Made by a program: the position numbers and the translations under genes | The notes under the pieces: model-generated | The model's input: the letters and a program-made list of their open reading frames with translations, nothing else | Database searches by the model: none | Told to the model about the DNA's origin: nothing | Assembly (NCBI RefSeq): GCF_028747645.1 | Contig: NZ_CP118100.1 | Span: forward strand, 2,666,001-2,730,000 | DNA: 64,000 nt | Source: Microbacterium esteraromaticum | GTDB lineage: Bacteria; Actinomycetota; Actinomycetes; Actinomycetales; Microbacteriaceae | Direction: 5' to 3' | Shown: piece after piece, positions 43,479-52,119 of the stretch | Numbering within the stretch: position 1 is the stretch's first letter | Layout of the letters: every line of letters begins with the position of its first letter

Positions 43479-43523
43479 TGGCATAGGCGGCGCAGGTGCC
43501 GCCCCTGCCGGAAAGGAACAAGG

Positions 43524-44429
43524 ATGTCTCAGAAGGCTCCCTGGCACGGCGTGATCGTCGCGTCGGCACTCCCGTTCACCGAGGATCTCTCCGTCGACTA
43601 CGACCGGTTCGCAGAGCACGTGCGGTTCCTGGCCGACAACGGCTGCGACGGCATCGCTCCCAACGGCTCTCTCGGCGAGTACCAGAACCTGAGCGAGCAG
43701 GAGCGCGCGCAGGTCATCCGCACGGCGGTCGACGCCGCACCGAAGGGCTTCTCGGTGATGGCGGGAGTCGGAGCCTACGGCGCTCTGCAGTCCGCGCACT
43801 GGGCCGAGCAGGCGGCCGAGGCCGGCGCCGACTGCGTCATGCTGCTGCCCCCGAACACGTACCGGGCCAACCGTGAACAGGTCAAGCACCACTACGCGAC
43901 GGTGGCCGCGGCCGGGCTCCCGATCGTCGGGTACAACAACCCGATCGACACCAAGGTCGACCTCGTTCCCGACCTGATCGCCGAGATTCACGCGGCGGGC
44001 CACATGGTGGGTGTCAAGGAGTTCACCGGTGATCCGCGCCGCATCTACGAGATCAAGGAGCTCGCACCCAGCATCGACATCCTGATCGGCACCGACGACA
44101 GCGTGCTCGAAGTCGGCATCGCCGGCGCCGTGGGATGGGTCGCGGGGTACCCGAACGCCATCCCGCGCGCGACGGTCGAGCTGTACCGCCTCTCGACGTC
44201 CGGCGATGTCCGCGATCTGGAGCGGGCGAAGGTGATCTACCGTGACCTGCACAAGCTGCTGCGCTGGGACACGAAGACCGAGTTCGTCGAGTCGATCAAG
44301 CTGTCGATGGACGTTCTGGGCCTGTACGGCGGCCCCAGCCGTCCGCCGCGCCTGCCCCTGCCGAAGGACGTCGCCGATCGAATCATCGCCGACACCGAAG
44401 AGGCCGCCGCAAAGGGCTACGGCGCCTGA
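43524..44429 (+). CDS. DapA-family lyase, possibly hydroxyproline pathway deaminase
   Basis: A 301-residue class I aldolase-fold enzyme. Residues: the GSLGEYQNL in place of GTTGE(S/A), Tyr in PIVGYNNPIDTKVDL, and the Schiff-base Lys in MVGVKEFTGD (near residue 170). Actinobacterial relatives with the same NNPIDTKVDL and RWDTKTEFVESIKLSMDVLG stretches are, as far as I remember, found in hydroxyproline catabolic clusters as pyrroline-4-hydroxy-2-carboxylate deaminase. Not a lysine-pathway DapA by context. It lies between proline peptidase genes and a GntR regulator. Confidence 0.8.
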   Translation: MSQKAPWHGVIVASALPFTEDLSVDYDRFAEHVRFLADNGCDGIAPNGSLGEYQNLSEQERAQVIRTAVDAAPKGFSVMAGVGAYGALQSAHWAEQAAEAGADCVMLLPPNTYRANREQVKHHYATVAAAGLPIVGYNNPIDTKVDLVPDLIAEIHAAGHMVGVKEFTGDPRRIYEIKELAPSIDILIGTDDSVLEVGIAGAVGWVAGYPNAIPRATVELYRLSTSGDVRDLERAKVIYRDLHKLLRWDTKTEFVESIKLSMDVLGLYGGPSRPPRLPLPKDVADRIIADTEEAAAKGYGA

Positions 44430-44443
44430 CCGGTGCTAGTTTC

Positions 44444-44476
44444 GTAGGCAGTGCCATACCAAATGGCACTGCCTAC
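44444..44476. terminator. 14-bp perfect palindrome after the DapA-family gene
   Basis: GTAGGCAGTGCCAT (44444-44456/7) and ATGGCACTGCCTAC (44463-44476), five-base loop. It fits a terminator 15 bases after the stop, but lies only 22 bases before the GntR gene and could also be an operator or attenuator for it. Confidence 0.65.
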
Positions 44477-44498
44477 GTCTCTCTGATCGGCCAAACAC

Positions 44499-45176
44499 AT
44501 GTCGCAGTTCTCCGTCGTCACCCCGCTCCCGCCGGTGCAGAATCTCAGAGAGCGCGTGGAAGTCGCCCTCGAGGCCGCCATCCGCTCGGGAGAGATGCCC
44601 GCCGGTGAGCTGTTCTCGGCCCCGGCGCTGGCCGCACGGTTCAACGTGTCGGCGACCCCGGTGCGCGAGGCGATGCTCAACCTCGAGAAGCTCGGCTTCG
44701 TCGAGGCCGTGCGCAACAAGGGGTTCCGTGTCACCACGGTTCGCGACGAGGACGTCGCCAACATCGTCGCGGTGCGCCGCCTGCTCGAGCCGCCGCTGAT
44801 GCGTCAACTCGCCGGCGAGATCCCCACCCAGGCGTTCGCCGAGCTGCGCGAGACGGCCGATGCCATCGTCGCCGGCGCCGCACAGGGCGACCTCACGAGC
44901 TATCTCGAAGCCGATCGCGCCTTCCACGAAGCGGTCAATGCGCACAGCGACAACCCGCGGCTGACGAGCCTGATCTCGCAGCTGCGCAAAGAGACGCGTC
45001 TGCCCGGCCTGGCCGGCATGCTGGCGACGGAAGAGCTGTCGATCTCGGCCGCCGAGCACCACGAGCTGCTCGATCTTCTCGAAGCCGGTGACGGTGAACA
45101 GGCAGAGGCTGTCATGCATCGCCACATCGGCCACGTCATCGGCTGGTGGGCAGGCCGCGACGAGTCGGAGTCCTGA
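44499..45176 (+). CDS. GntR-family regulator with FCD domain
   Basis: A 225-residue regulator. Winged helix at residues 12-80 (LRERVEVALEAAIRSGEMPAG, ALAARFNVSATPVREAMLNLEKLGFV) and an all-helical FCD ligand domain at 85-215, with the metal-binding set Asp in YLEADRAFHEAVNAH and His in EHHELLDLLEAGD and HRHIGHVI. Likely controls the peptide/hydroxyproline locus through the repeated TGTR-N6-TACA motif. Its 3' end overlaps the converging phosphotransferase gene by 41 bases. Confidence 0.88.
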   Translation: MSQFSVVTPLPPVQNLRERVEVALEAAIRSGEMPAGELFSAPALAARFNVSATPVREAMLNLEKLGFVEAVRNKGFRVTTVRDEDVANIVAVRRLLEPPLMRQLAGEIPTQAFAELRETADAIVAGAAQGDLTSYLEADRAFHEAVNAHSDNPRLTSLISQLRKETRLPGLAGMLATEELSISAAEHHELLDLLEAGDGEQAEAVMHRHIGHVIGWWAGRDESES

Positions 45177-46053
45177 GCGCGCCGTCGAGGGCGTCGAGCT
45201 TGCGGCGGAACCAGTCGTCGTCGCGCCATCCGGCGAGGCGTGCGTGCGAGACGTCGTCCCACAGGCTGAACAGCAGTCGTCGCGCCTCACCACCCGCGGG
45301 GAGCGGATGCCGCGCCGCCGCGCGGTTCCACAGTTCGAGCTGCGGGGCCGCGTCGGCGAGGTGGAACAGGTCCATCTCGCGGTGGCTGAACCGCGCCGCG
45401 CCGGGGTCGATGACACCACACAGCGCTCCGTCGTCGTCGACGAGGAAGTTGCCCGCGTGGCAGTCGTCGTGGATGAACACGGGCGGATCGCCCTCGAGCG
45501 GGGCGAGGAGGTCGTCGATCAGCGTCACCGTGGCGTACAGCCCCTCTCGCACGTCCGTGGCGATCTCCTCCCCCTCGGCGGTGCCCAGCCACGACGACAG
45601 CACGGCGACGTCGGCGCGGAAGCTGTCGGCGAACCGCTCATGCGCACGCCCCTGCCTGTCGTCGAACGCCTCTCCCCGGTGAGCGGACCAGGCATCGACG
45701 AGGTCGACGATCTGCTCGGCGAGCGCGTCACGGGCATCCGATGCCGCGATCTCGACGTCGGCGACGGCGGTGCCGTCGACGTACGTCTGCACGATCGTCT
45801 CGGGCTCACCGCCCAGTTCCACCTGCATCACCCGCGGCACAGCGACCCCGCTGGGTGTCGCCGCCGCGAGCCGCGCGAGCGCTCGTGCCTCGCCTTCGGC
45901 GATGCCGCGGCGGTGGAAGCACTTCACGACCCGTCGCGAACCGTCGCCCAGATCAACGACGTGCACCTTCGCGTAGAACCCCTCGAAGGTGCGCTCGATG
46001 CGCGCGTGCGGGCCACAGAGGCGCTGGACGAGGGTGCGTGCGTCGACGGTCAT
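45136..46053 (-). CDS. Aminoglycoside-phosphotransferase-fold kinase
   Basis: A 305-residue protein kinase-like phosphotransferase. The N-lobe has RRVVKCFHRRG with the ATP-binding Lys; the catalytic loop is VFIHDDCHAGNFLVDDDG and the metal-binding Asp is in CGVIDPGAARF. Members phosphorylate aminoglycosides, homoserine, choline, fructosamine or other small molecules; the substrate cannot be named. The start at 46053 overlaps the antiporter stop (ATGA). Its C-terminal codons overlap the converging GntR gene. Confidence 0.8.
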   Translation of the reverse strand: MTVDARTLVQRLCGPHARIERTFEGFYAKVHVVDLGDGSRRVVKCFHRRGIAEGEARALARLAAATPSGVAVPRVMQVELGGEPETIVQTYVDGTAVADVEIAASDARDALAEQIVDLVDAWSAHRGEAFDDRQGRAHERFADSFRADVAVLSSWLGTAEGEEIATDVREGLYATVTLIDDLLAPLEGDPPVFIHDDCHAGNFLVDDDGALCGVIDPGAARFSHREMDLFHLADAAPQLELWNRAAARHPLPAGGEARRLLFSLWDDVSHARLAGWRDDDWFRRKLDALDGALRTPTRRGLPTSR

Positions 46054-47327
46054 CCCGCTATCGAACCACGGGACTCGTGCCGTCGGCGCGGTACGTCCGT
46101 CGGCACGGACTCGGCCGCGAGCGGGTCGGCGGATGCGCGCGACTGCGCCCACCGGTGATAGCGGCCGATCAACGGGACCGACGTGAGCGCGTGCAGCAGA
46201 ATGCTGAGCGCCACGGTCGTGACGATCGTGGGGACGACGACGTCGTCGCCGGGCACCCCCTCACCGATCGCGATGAGCAGGAACACCAGCGATGCCAGCC
46301 CTCTGGGGCCGAACCAGCCGATGAAGGCGACCGTCGGCGCTCCCACGCGACGGCCGCTCAAGGCCAGCGCGACCGGCAGCATCCGCACCAGGGTCAGGCT
46401 CAGCAGGGCGTACAGCAGCACCTGCCATGTGATCAACGGCAACGCCAGCGTGACGGCGACGGCGCCGAAGATCACCCACGTCACCGCGGCGAGCAGGTCG
46501 CCGGCGCTCTCGGTGAACACGCCGGCGTGCGTGCGCGATGGGCCGGCCGCACGGCCGAACGCGAGTCCGCCGACGAACGCGGCGATGAAGCCGCTGCCGC
46601 CGAGAATCTCGGCGACCGCGAGCGCGCTCAGAGCGGCGATGAGTGGAAAGATCAGGCGCCAGCGCTCATCGAACCATCCCTTCGCTTCGGCCAGGCGGAA
46701 CAGCATCCCGCCGGCGACGCCCGCGACCACCCCGGCGACGAGACCCCACCCGATCTGAGCGGCGACGTTCGCCGCCACGGCAGACGGGATGCTCGCCTCG
46801 AGCTCGGCGTTCGCGATCGACAGCGCAACGAGGAACAGCGGCACCACGATGCCGTCGTTCAGTCCGCTCTCGACGTCGAGGGCCTGGCGCACGCGCGGGG
46901 GTACGGCCTGGTCTTCGACGACCCGCTGCCCGAGCGCGGCATCGGTCGGCGCCAGCATCACGGCGATCAGGATCACCGAGATCACGGCGACATCGGGAAA
47001 CACGAGCAGCCCCACGCCGATGCCCGCCGCAATCGTCAGCGGCAGGCCGATGAGCAGCAGCCGGCTGGGCCACATCACCTGTCGACGCAGGGCCCGCAGG
47101 TCGATGCGCATCGCGTCACTGAACAGCAGCAGCACGAGTGCCACCTCGGCGATGCGCTCGGCGACGGAGGGCTCGATGTCGAAGTCGAACGCCTCGGGCA
47201 GCACGACGGCGGCGAGCACGCCGACGACGGCGAGGAACAGCGCCGCGGTGACGCCCGCACGCTGCAGGCGTCCCGACAGCGCACTCCACACGCCGAGGGC
47301 GAGCAGCACGGTGAGCACGGCGGTCAT
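46050..47327 (-). CDS. Cation:proton antiporter, CPA1-like
   Basis: A 425-residue exchanger with about 12-13 membrane segments. The ND-type ion site is seen in MLAPTDAALGQRVVEDQAVP (Asp in the antiporter core) and NDGIVVPLFLVALSIANAE (Asn-Asp). RMLPVALALSGRRVGAPTVAFIGWFGPRGLASLVF is typical of NhaP-type Na+/H+ exchangers. It would export Na+ or K+ in exchange for H+. Leads a two-gene unit with the phosphotransferase. Confidence 0.88.
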   Translation of the reverse strand: MTAVLTVLLALGVWSALSGRLQRAGVTAALFLAVVGVLAAVVLPEAFDFDIEPSVAERIAEVALVLLLFSDAMRIDLRALRRQVMWPSRLLLIGLPLTIAAGIGVGLLVFPDVAVISVILIAVMLAPTDAALGQRVVEDQAVPPRVRQALDVESGLNDGIVVPLFLVALSIANAELEASIPSAVAANVAAQIGWGLVAGVVAGVAGGMLFRLAEAKGWFDERWRLIFPLIAALSALAVAEILGGSGFIAAFVGGLAFGRAAGPSRTHAGVFTESAGDLLAAVTWVIFGAVAVTLALPLITWQVLLYALLSLTLVRMLPVALALSGRRVGAPTVAFIGWFGPRGLASLVFLLIAIGEGVPGDDVVVPTIVTTVALSILLHALTSVPLIGRYHRWAQSRASADPLAAESVPTDVPRRRHESRGSIAG

Positions 47328-47337
47328 GCTTCGGACG

Positions 47338-48726
47338 TTAGCGGAGTCCCGGTGGCTCGGCCAGCACCAGCGCGGACGTCACAGCGGCTCTGTGCTCGGC
47401 TCGCGCGATACGCACCATCTCGTCGCGTTCGACGACCTTGATCCGCGCGCGCTGCGCCTGCTCACCGAGCAGGCGTTCGTGTGCGTCGAGTCGGGCCCAC
47501 CCGGCGCCGTCGGTGTGCACGATGCCCTTGCCCGAGAGAAAGGCCAGCACGGCATCCGGGTCGGGCGAGGGCGCGGGGGTGAGCCGGTCACGGTCGGCGA
47601 GCAGGTTGGCGATCGTCTCGGCCGCGTCGGACTTGGTGTGACCGATCAACCCCACCGGGCCGCGCTTGATCCAGCCGGTGACATAGGTGGCCGGCACGAC
47701 AGCACCGTCGTCACCGACGACGCGCCCCGCACGATTCGGGATCACCCCGGCCTCGGCGTCGAAGGGCACCTCCGGCACTGCCGATGACAGGTACCCGACG
47801 GCGCGGTAGACCGCCTGCACCGGCCAGTCGGTGTGCTGTTCGGTCAGGTGCGCCGTGCCGTCGGCGCGCAGTTCGGTGCGCGCCGTGCGCAGCCCCTCGA
47901 CCCGCTCGTCGCCGAGTACCGCCACCGGAGCTTCGCAGAAGTGCAGGTGGATGCGATGCGGCTTGTCGCCCGCAGGCTCGCCGAGCCACTGCATGAGCGT
48001 GTTGAGCACCTGTTTGGTCTGACGGTTCTGCTGGGCGGCGCGCTCGCCGGACTCGTCGATCTCGAAGCCCTCCGGGTGCACGACGACGTCGACGGTCGGC
48101 GAGTGCGCGAGCTCGCGCAGTTCGAGCGGAGTGAACTTCAACTGCGCGGGACCACGGCGCGCGAAGACATGGATGTCCGTGCCGCGGTTGGCCGCGAGCC
48201 CCGCATAGACGTTGTCGGGGATCTCGGTGACGAGTTGCTCGTGCGCGGTCTTGGCGAGCATCCGCGCCACATCGAGCGCGACGTTCCCCGCTCCGATGAC
48301 GGCGACCTGCCGGGCATCCAGAGGCCAGTCCCGCGCCACGTCGGGATGCCCGTCGTACCACGAGACGAAATCGGCGGCGCCGAAGCTGCCGGGCAGGTGG
48401 ATGCCGGGAATGTCGAGCGAACGGTCGGCCGCGGCGCCCGTGGCGAAGATGACGGCGTCGTAGAACATCCGCAGCTCATCCAGGGTGATGTCGCGCCCGT
48501 ACTCGACGTTGCCGACGAAGCGGATGCCGGGTTTGGCCAGAATGAGCGACAGCGCGCGGATGATCTCCTTGATGCGCGGGTGATCGGGGGCGACTCCGTA
48601 GCGCACGAGCCCGTAGGGGGCGGGCAACCGGTCGAAGACGTCGACGCTGGCGCCGTCGTACTCGGCGGTCAGGATGTTGGCGGCATAGATGCCGGCCGGG
48701 CCGGCTCCGATCACTGCGACGCGCAT
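47338..48726 (-). CDS. fprA: Ferredoxin/adrenodoxin-type NADP reductase
   Basis: A 462-residue FAD- and NADP-binding reductase. FAD site VIGAGPAGIYAANILT, the subgroup stretch PYGLVRYGVAPDHPRIK, NADP site VIGAGNVALDVARML, and the late GWIKRGPVGLIGHTKSDAAET closing the FAD site. It passes electrons between NADPH and ferredoxin or flavodoxin, for P450s, Fe-S assembly or iron release. A near-perfect DtxR/IdeR box lies 63 bases upstream, so it is expected to be derepressed in low iron. Confidence 0.93.
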   Translation of the reverse strand: MRVAVIGAGPAGIYAANILTAEYDGASVDVFDRLPAPYGLVRYGVAPDHPRIKEIIRALSLILAKPGIRFVGNVEYGRDITLDELRMFYDAVIFATGAAADRSLDIPGIHLPGSFGAADFVSWYDGHPDVARDWPLDARQVAVIGAGNVALDVARMLAKTAHEQLVTEIPDNVYAGLAANRGTDIHVFARRGPAQLKFTPLELRELAHSPTVDVVVHPEGFEIDESGERAAQQNRQTKQVLNTLMQWLGEPAGDKPHRIHLHFCEAPVAVLGDERVEGLRTARTELRADGTAHLTEQHTDWPVQAVYRAVGYLSSAVPEVPFDAEAGVIPNRAGRVVGDDGAVVPATYVTGWIKRGPVGLIGHTKSDAAETIANLLADRDRLTPAPSPDPDAVLAFLSGKGIVHTDGAGWARLDAHERLLGEQAQRARIKVVERDEMVRIARAEHRAAVTSALVLAEPPGLR

Positions 48727-48789
48727 AGCTGTCTCCTCAGGTGAAAGGGTGGTGGGCGCATCGCACCCACCACCCCATGAACGCTCTAA

Positions 48790-48808
48790 TTAGGCAAGGC
48801 TAACCTAA
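48790..48808. promoter_or_regulatory. DtxR/IdeR iron box
   Basis: TTAGGCAAGGCTAACCTAA; it differs from the consensus TTAGGTTAGSCTAACCTAA in only two or three positions. Located upstream of fprA. Confidence 0.8.
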
Positions 48809-48825
48809 TGGCATCCGTTTGTTCG

Positions 48826-50124
48826 TCATTCGTATCGCAACGACGTCACCGGGTCCTGTCGCGCGGCACGCACCGCGGGCAGCGTTCCGGCGAGGAACGC
48901 CAGCAGCAGGATCGTCGCCACGGTCGCCGCGATGGCGACCGGCTCGAAGCGGAACAGCTGCAGCCCATCGAAGTCGGCCAGGAACGACCCGGCCATTCCC
49001 GCACTCACGCCGAGCGCTGCGAGCACGGCGAGCAGCACGCCGATCGTGCTGCCCAGCAGCCCGATGAACACCGCCTCGATCGAGAACAGGCCGAACACGT
49101 GACCGGAACCCAACCCGATCGCCTTCATCAGACCGATCTCACGGGTGCGCTCCTGCACCGACATGTACAGCGTGTTGACGATGCCGAAGGCGGCGGCGAG
49201 CAGCGCGATGATGGCGAAGGCGTTCAGCACGAACACGATGCCGTCGACCACCGAGGTGATCATGCCCAGCTGCTGCTGCACGGTCGACGACGCGAAGCCC
49301 GCGTCTGCCAGGCGATCCTGCAGCGCCTCGATCTCGGCATCCGTCGCCGCGGCATCGAAGTGCACGAACGCGTTCGTGTACAGGTCGGTGAGTTCATCGG
49401 CCATACCCAGCTGGTTCAGCGCCGAGATCGTCACCGCCGCCGAGCGATTGAGTGAGAGCACGTTGGTCGGCATGCCCATCGCGAACCCGTCGCCGATGAC
49501 ACCCGTGATGCGGGCGTCGAAGGCATGCGGGTCACCATCGGCATCCGACACTCCGAGCGTGAGCATCTCACCCACCGCACTCGACGCGTCGTCGAAGCCG
49601 AGGGCGTCGACGAACGCGGCCGGGATGGCGACCTCGGCGCGGCCGGACTCGTACGCGGGGGTCTCACCCTCGTCGAGCTGCAGGTTCTGGCCGGGCACGA
49701 GCTGCACGGCCATGATCGAGTACGGCGTCCCGCCATCGTGCGCGATGGAGTCGACGGTGGTCGAGAGCGTGGGCTCGACCGACTCGACCCCCTCGATGTC
49801 AGCGATATCGTCGAGGTCGTCCTGCGTGAGATAGCTCGCGGCGACCTGCGCACCACGTCCGTCTGCACCCGCCCGGTCGGCGGGCTCGTACTCCTGCGGC
49901 TCGTCCGACGGGGCCGCGTTCTGCTCCTTGTACGCGCTCATCACATCGCGCACGCCGAACCCATCGACCGTCTCGGTGATGTAGCCGTTGATGCCCGCGC
50001 CGAGCGCGCTCGTCAGGGTGAGGGTGAAGGCTCCGACGAAGATGGCGAGCACCGTGAGCAGGGTGCGGGTCTTCGAACGGAACGTATTGCCGACCGCCGT
50101 GCCGATCGTGTCGTTGATTCTCAT
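48826..50124 (-). CDS. MacB/FtsX-type ABC transporter permease
   Basis: A 432-residue permease. One N-terminal helix (residues 20-45), a large extracytoplasmic domain (about 50-290) and three C-terminal helices. The FtsX region shows FGIVNTLYMSVQERTREIGLMKAIGLGSGHVFGLFSIEAVFIGLLG and the last residues AGTLPAVRAARQDPVTSLRYE. Such systems do mechanotransmission, export peptides or shield from antibiotics. Overlaps its ATPase gene by ATGA and is divergent from a NarL-type two-component pair. Confidence 0.9.
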   Translation of the reverse strand: MRINDTIGTAVGNTFRSKTRTLLTVLAIFVGAFTLTLTSALGAGINGYITETVDGFGVRDVMSAYKEQNAAPSDEPQEYEPADRAGADGRGAQVAASYLTQDDLDDIADIEGVESVEPTLSTTVDSIAHDGGTPYSIMAVQLVPGQNLQLDEGETPAYESGRAEVAIPAAFVDALGFDDASSAVGEMLTLGVSDADGDPHAFDARITGVIGDGFAMGMPTNVLSLNRSAAVTISALNQLGMADELTDLYTNAFVHFDAAATDAEIEALQDRLADAGFASSTVQQQLGMITSVVDGIVFVLNAFAIIALLAAAFGIVNTLYMSVQERTREIGLMKAIGLGSGHVFGLFSIEAVFIGLLGSTIGVLLAVLAALGVSAGMAGSFLADFDGLQLFRFEPVAIAATVATILLLAFLAGTLPAVRAARQDPVTSLRYE

Positions 50125-50813
50125 CGGGTGACCTCCGGGGTGACGATCGCGCCGTCGTGGATCTGGATCTGTCGGCCGCACCGTGCGGCCAGTTCGTCGT
50201 CGTGCGTGACGACGACGAGGGTGATGCCGTGCTCGCGGTTGAGTCCGAACAGGATGTCTTCGACCACCTGCCCCGTACGCGAGTCGAGGTTGCCGGTGGG
50301 CTCGTCGGCCAGCAGGATGCGCGGCCGGTTGACCAGCGCCCTGGCGATCGCCACCCGCTGCTTCTGCCCGCCCGAAAGATCGACGGCCCGGTTGCGCGCC
50401 TTGTCGGCCAGCTGCACCTGCCGCAGCACCTCCATGCCGCGCTGCGCGCGCTCCCGCGCCGGCACGCCCGCGATCTTCAGCGGCATCGTGACGTTGTCGA
50501 GCACGGACTGCTTGGGCGTGAGGAAGAACTGCTGGAACACGAAGCCGAAGAGCCGGTTGCGGGCCCGGTTCAGCTGACGCGCGCTCATGCGTCCGGCATC
50601 CGCACCGTCGAGCATCACGGTTCCCTCGGTGGGGGCGTCCATGAGCGCGAGAATGTGCGTGAGCGTCGACTTGCCCGAGCCGCTCTTGCCGACGAGGGCG
50701 ATGCTCTCCCCCTCGGCGATGTCGAGCGAGACGCCCTTCAGCGCCTCGAAACGGGTGGGTCCGCGGCCGTACGTCTTTCGCACGTCTCGCACGGACAGGA
50801 CGGGTGTCGTCAT
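50121..50813 (-). CDS. LolD/MacB-type ABC transporter ATPase
   Basis: A 230-residue ATPase. Walker A VGKSGSGKST, Q-loop FVFQQFFLTPK, signature LSGGQKQR, Walker B ILLADEP and switch His VVVTHDD. The size and FEALKGVSLDIAEGES start are those of the MacB/LolD class that pairs with FtsX permeases. ATG at 50813. The divergent 166 bases to the sensor kinase probably carry the promoter that the response regulator controls. Confidence 0.93.
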   Translation of the reverse strand: MTTPVLSVRDVRKTYGRGPTRFEALKGVSLDIAEGESIALVGKSGSGKSTLTHILALMDAPTEGTVMLDGADAGRMSARQLNRARNRLFGFVFQQFFLTPKQSVLDNVTMPLKIAGVPARERAQRGMEVLRQVQLADKARNRAVDLSGGQKQRVAIARALVNRPRILLADEPTGNLDSRTGQVVEDILFGLNREHGITLVVVTHDDELAARCGRQIQIHDGAIVTPEVTR

Positions 50814-50979
50814 TGCTGCTCCTCGGTATCGCGTCGGCGGTTTCGCCGACGTGTTCCACCCTCGCCGCGGCCGCCGAAGCGCACATCGCCCGAACGCGGG
50901 CATCGGTGTACCGCGATCGCAGTAGGCGGGAATGCCGCGTTGGGGGCATGAGCGCCGCGGCCAGGACCGGCATGCTGGA

Positions 50980-52119
50980 ATGGTGAGTGTGACCCGCGAA
51001 CCAGGACTGCGCGTGCCCGCCTGGGTGCACGATGTCGTTGCATCCGCGCTGATCGTGGCGTTCAACGCAGCGGTCGTCGCCTTCCGCCCGGGCGAGATCA
51101 GCCCCGCCTGGGTCGTGGCGACGAGTGCGCCCGCGGCACTGATGTTCGTGCGCCGACGCTATCCGCGCACCGTGCTCGCCGCGGTGATCGTGTGCAGCGT
51201 CGTGGCGACACTGCTTCCACCCTCGGGTGCGGGGACGATCGTCGCTCCCGCGTTCGCCCTGTTCTCGGCGGCGTCGGTGGTGCCGCGATGGCGCGGATGG
51301 ATGCTGACGGCCGGCTGCGCAGTCGTGCTCGCCGTCGCCGTATCGGTGGGGCAGGATGTCTCGTTCGGTGCGGCACTGGCACAGTCCGGCCTGGTGTGCG
51401 GCATCGCGATGGCGCTGGCGGATGCCGCGCGCACGAGGCGCGCGTACACCGACGAGCTCACGCTGCGGGCCCTGCGGGCGGAGCAGACCCGAGAGGCCGA
51501 GGCCGCGCGTGCCGTCGCCGAGGACCGACTGCGCATCGCGCGGGACCTGCACGATTCGGTGGCGCACCGCATCTCGGTGATGAGCCTGAGCGCCGGCGTG
51601 GCCAGCAGCACGCTGGAGAGCAACCCTCAGGCCGCACAGGAGGCACTGTCGACGATCCGTTCCGCTTCGCGGGCCGTGCTGACCGACATCGGCGCCCTGC
51701 TCGGCTCGCTGCGCGAGCAGACGGTCGTCGGACTGGCATCGCTCGATGAGCTCGTCGGCGACTTCGCCACGGCGGGTCTCGAGGTCGACGTGCGCGTTGA
51801 CGGTGATGTCGCGGCGTTGCCCGCACCGGTCGACGTGCTGGCGTATCGGGTGGTGCAGGAGGGGCTCACGAACGCGATGAAGCACGGCGATGGCGACGCG
51901 CGGCTGGGCATCACGGTCACTCCTGAGCAGGTGCGCGTCGAGGTGCGGAACCGGGTGGGCCCCACAGCCCCGACACACACCTCCGTGGGCGCGAGCTACG
52001 GCCTGCTCGGCATGCGCGAGCGCGTGGAGGAGGCAGGCGGGGTGCTCGAGGCCGGTCGGGTTGGCGACGAGCACGCGTTGAGTGTGCGCGTTCCGCTGGC
52101 TGCGCAGGTGCGCGCATGA
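50980..52119 (+). CDS. NarL-type sensor histidine kinase
   Basis: A 379-residue kinase with five or six membrane helices (residues 12-155), a coiled-coil linker rich in Ala/Arg/Glu (RALRAEQTREAEAARAVAEDR) and a HisKA_3 domain whose H-box is ARDLHDSVAHRISVMSLSAG. The HATPase domain has YRVVQEGLTNAMKHG (N-box) and GLLGMRERVEEAGG. Its short extracytoplasmic loops suggest that it senses the membrane or the transporter itself. ATG at 50980 is followed by an in-frame GTG; its stop overlaps the regulator gene. Confidence 0.9.
   Translation: MVSVTREPGLRVPAWVHDVVASALIVAFNAAVVAFRPGEISPAWVVATSAPAALMFVRRRYPRTVLAAVIVCSVVATLLPPSGAGTIVAPAFALFSAASVVPRWRGWMLTAGCAVVLAVAVSVGQDVSFGAALAQSGLVCGIAMALADAARTRRAYTDELTLRALRAEQTREAEAARAVAEDRLRIARDLHDSVAHRISVMSLSAGVASSTLESNPQAAQEALSTIRSASRAVLTDIGALLGSLREQTVVGLASLDELVGDFATAGLEVDVRVDGDVAALPAPVDVLAYRVVQEGLTNAMKHGDGDARLGITVTPEQVRVEVRNRVGPTAPTHTSVGASYGLLGMRERVEEAGGVLEAGRVGDEHALSVRVPLAAQVRA

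Noticed and set aside
43524..44429. Lysine-pathway dihydrodipicolinate synthase
   Set aside because: The GSLGEY in place of GTTGE(S/A) and the peptide/proline context argue for another DapA-family reaction.
45741..47441. 566-codon plus-strand open frame opposite the antiporter
   Set aside because: No recognisable domain and extreme Arg/Gln/His content; antisense shadow.
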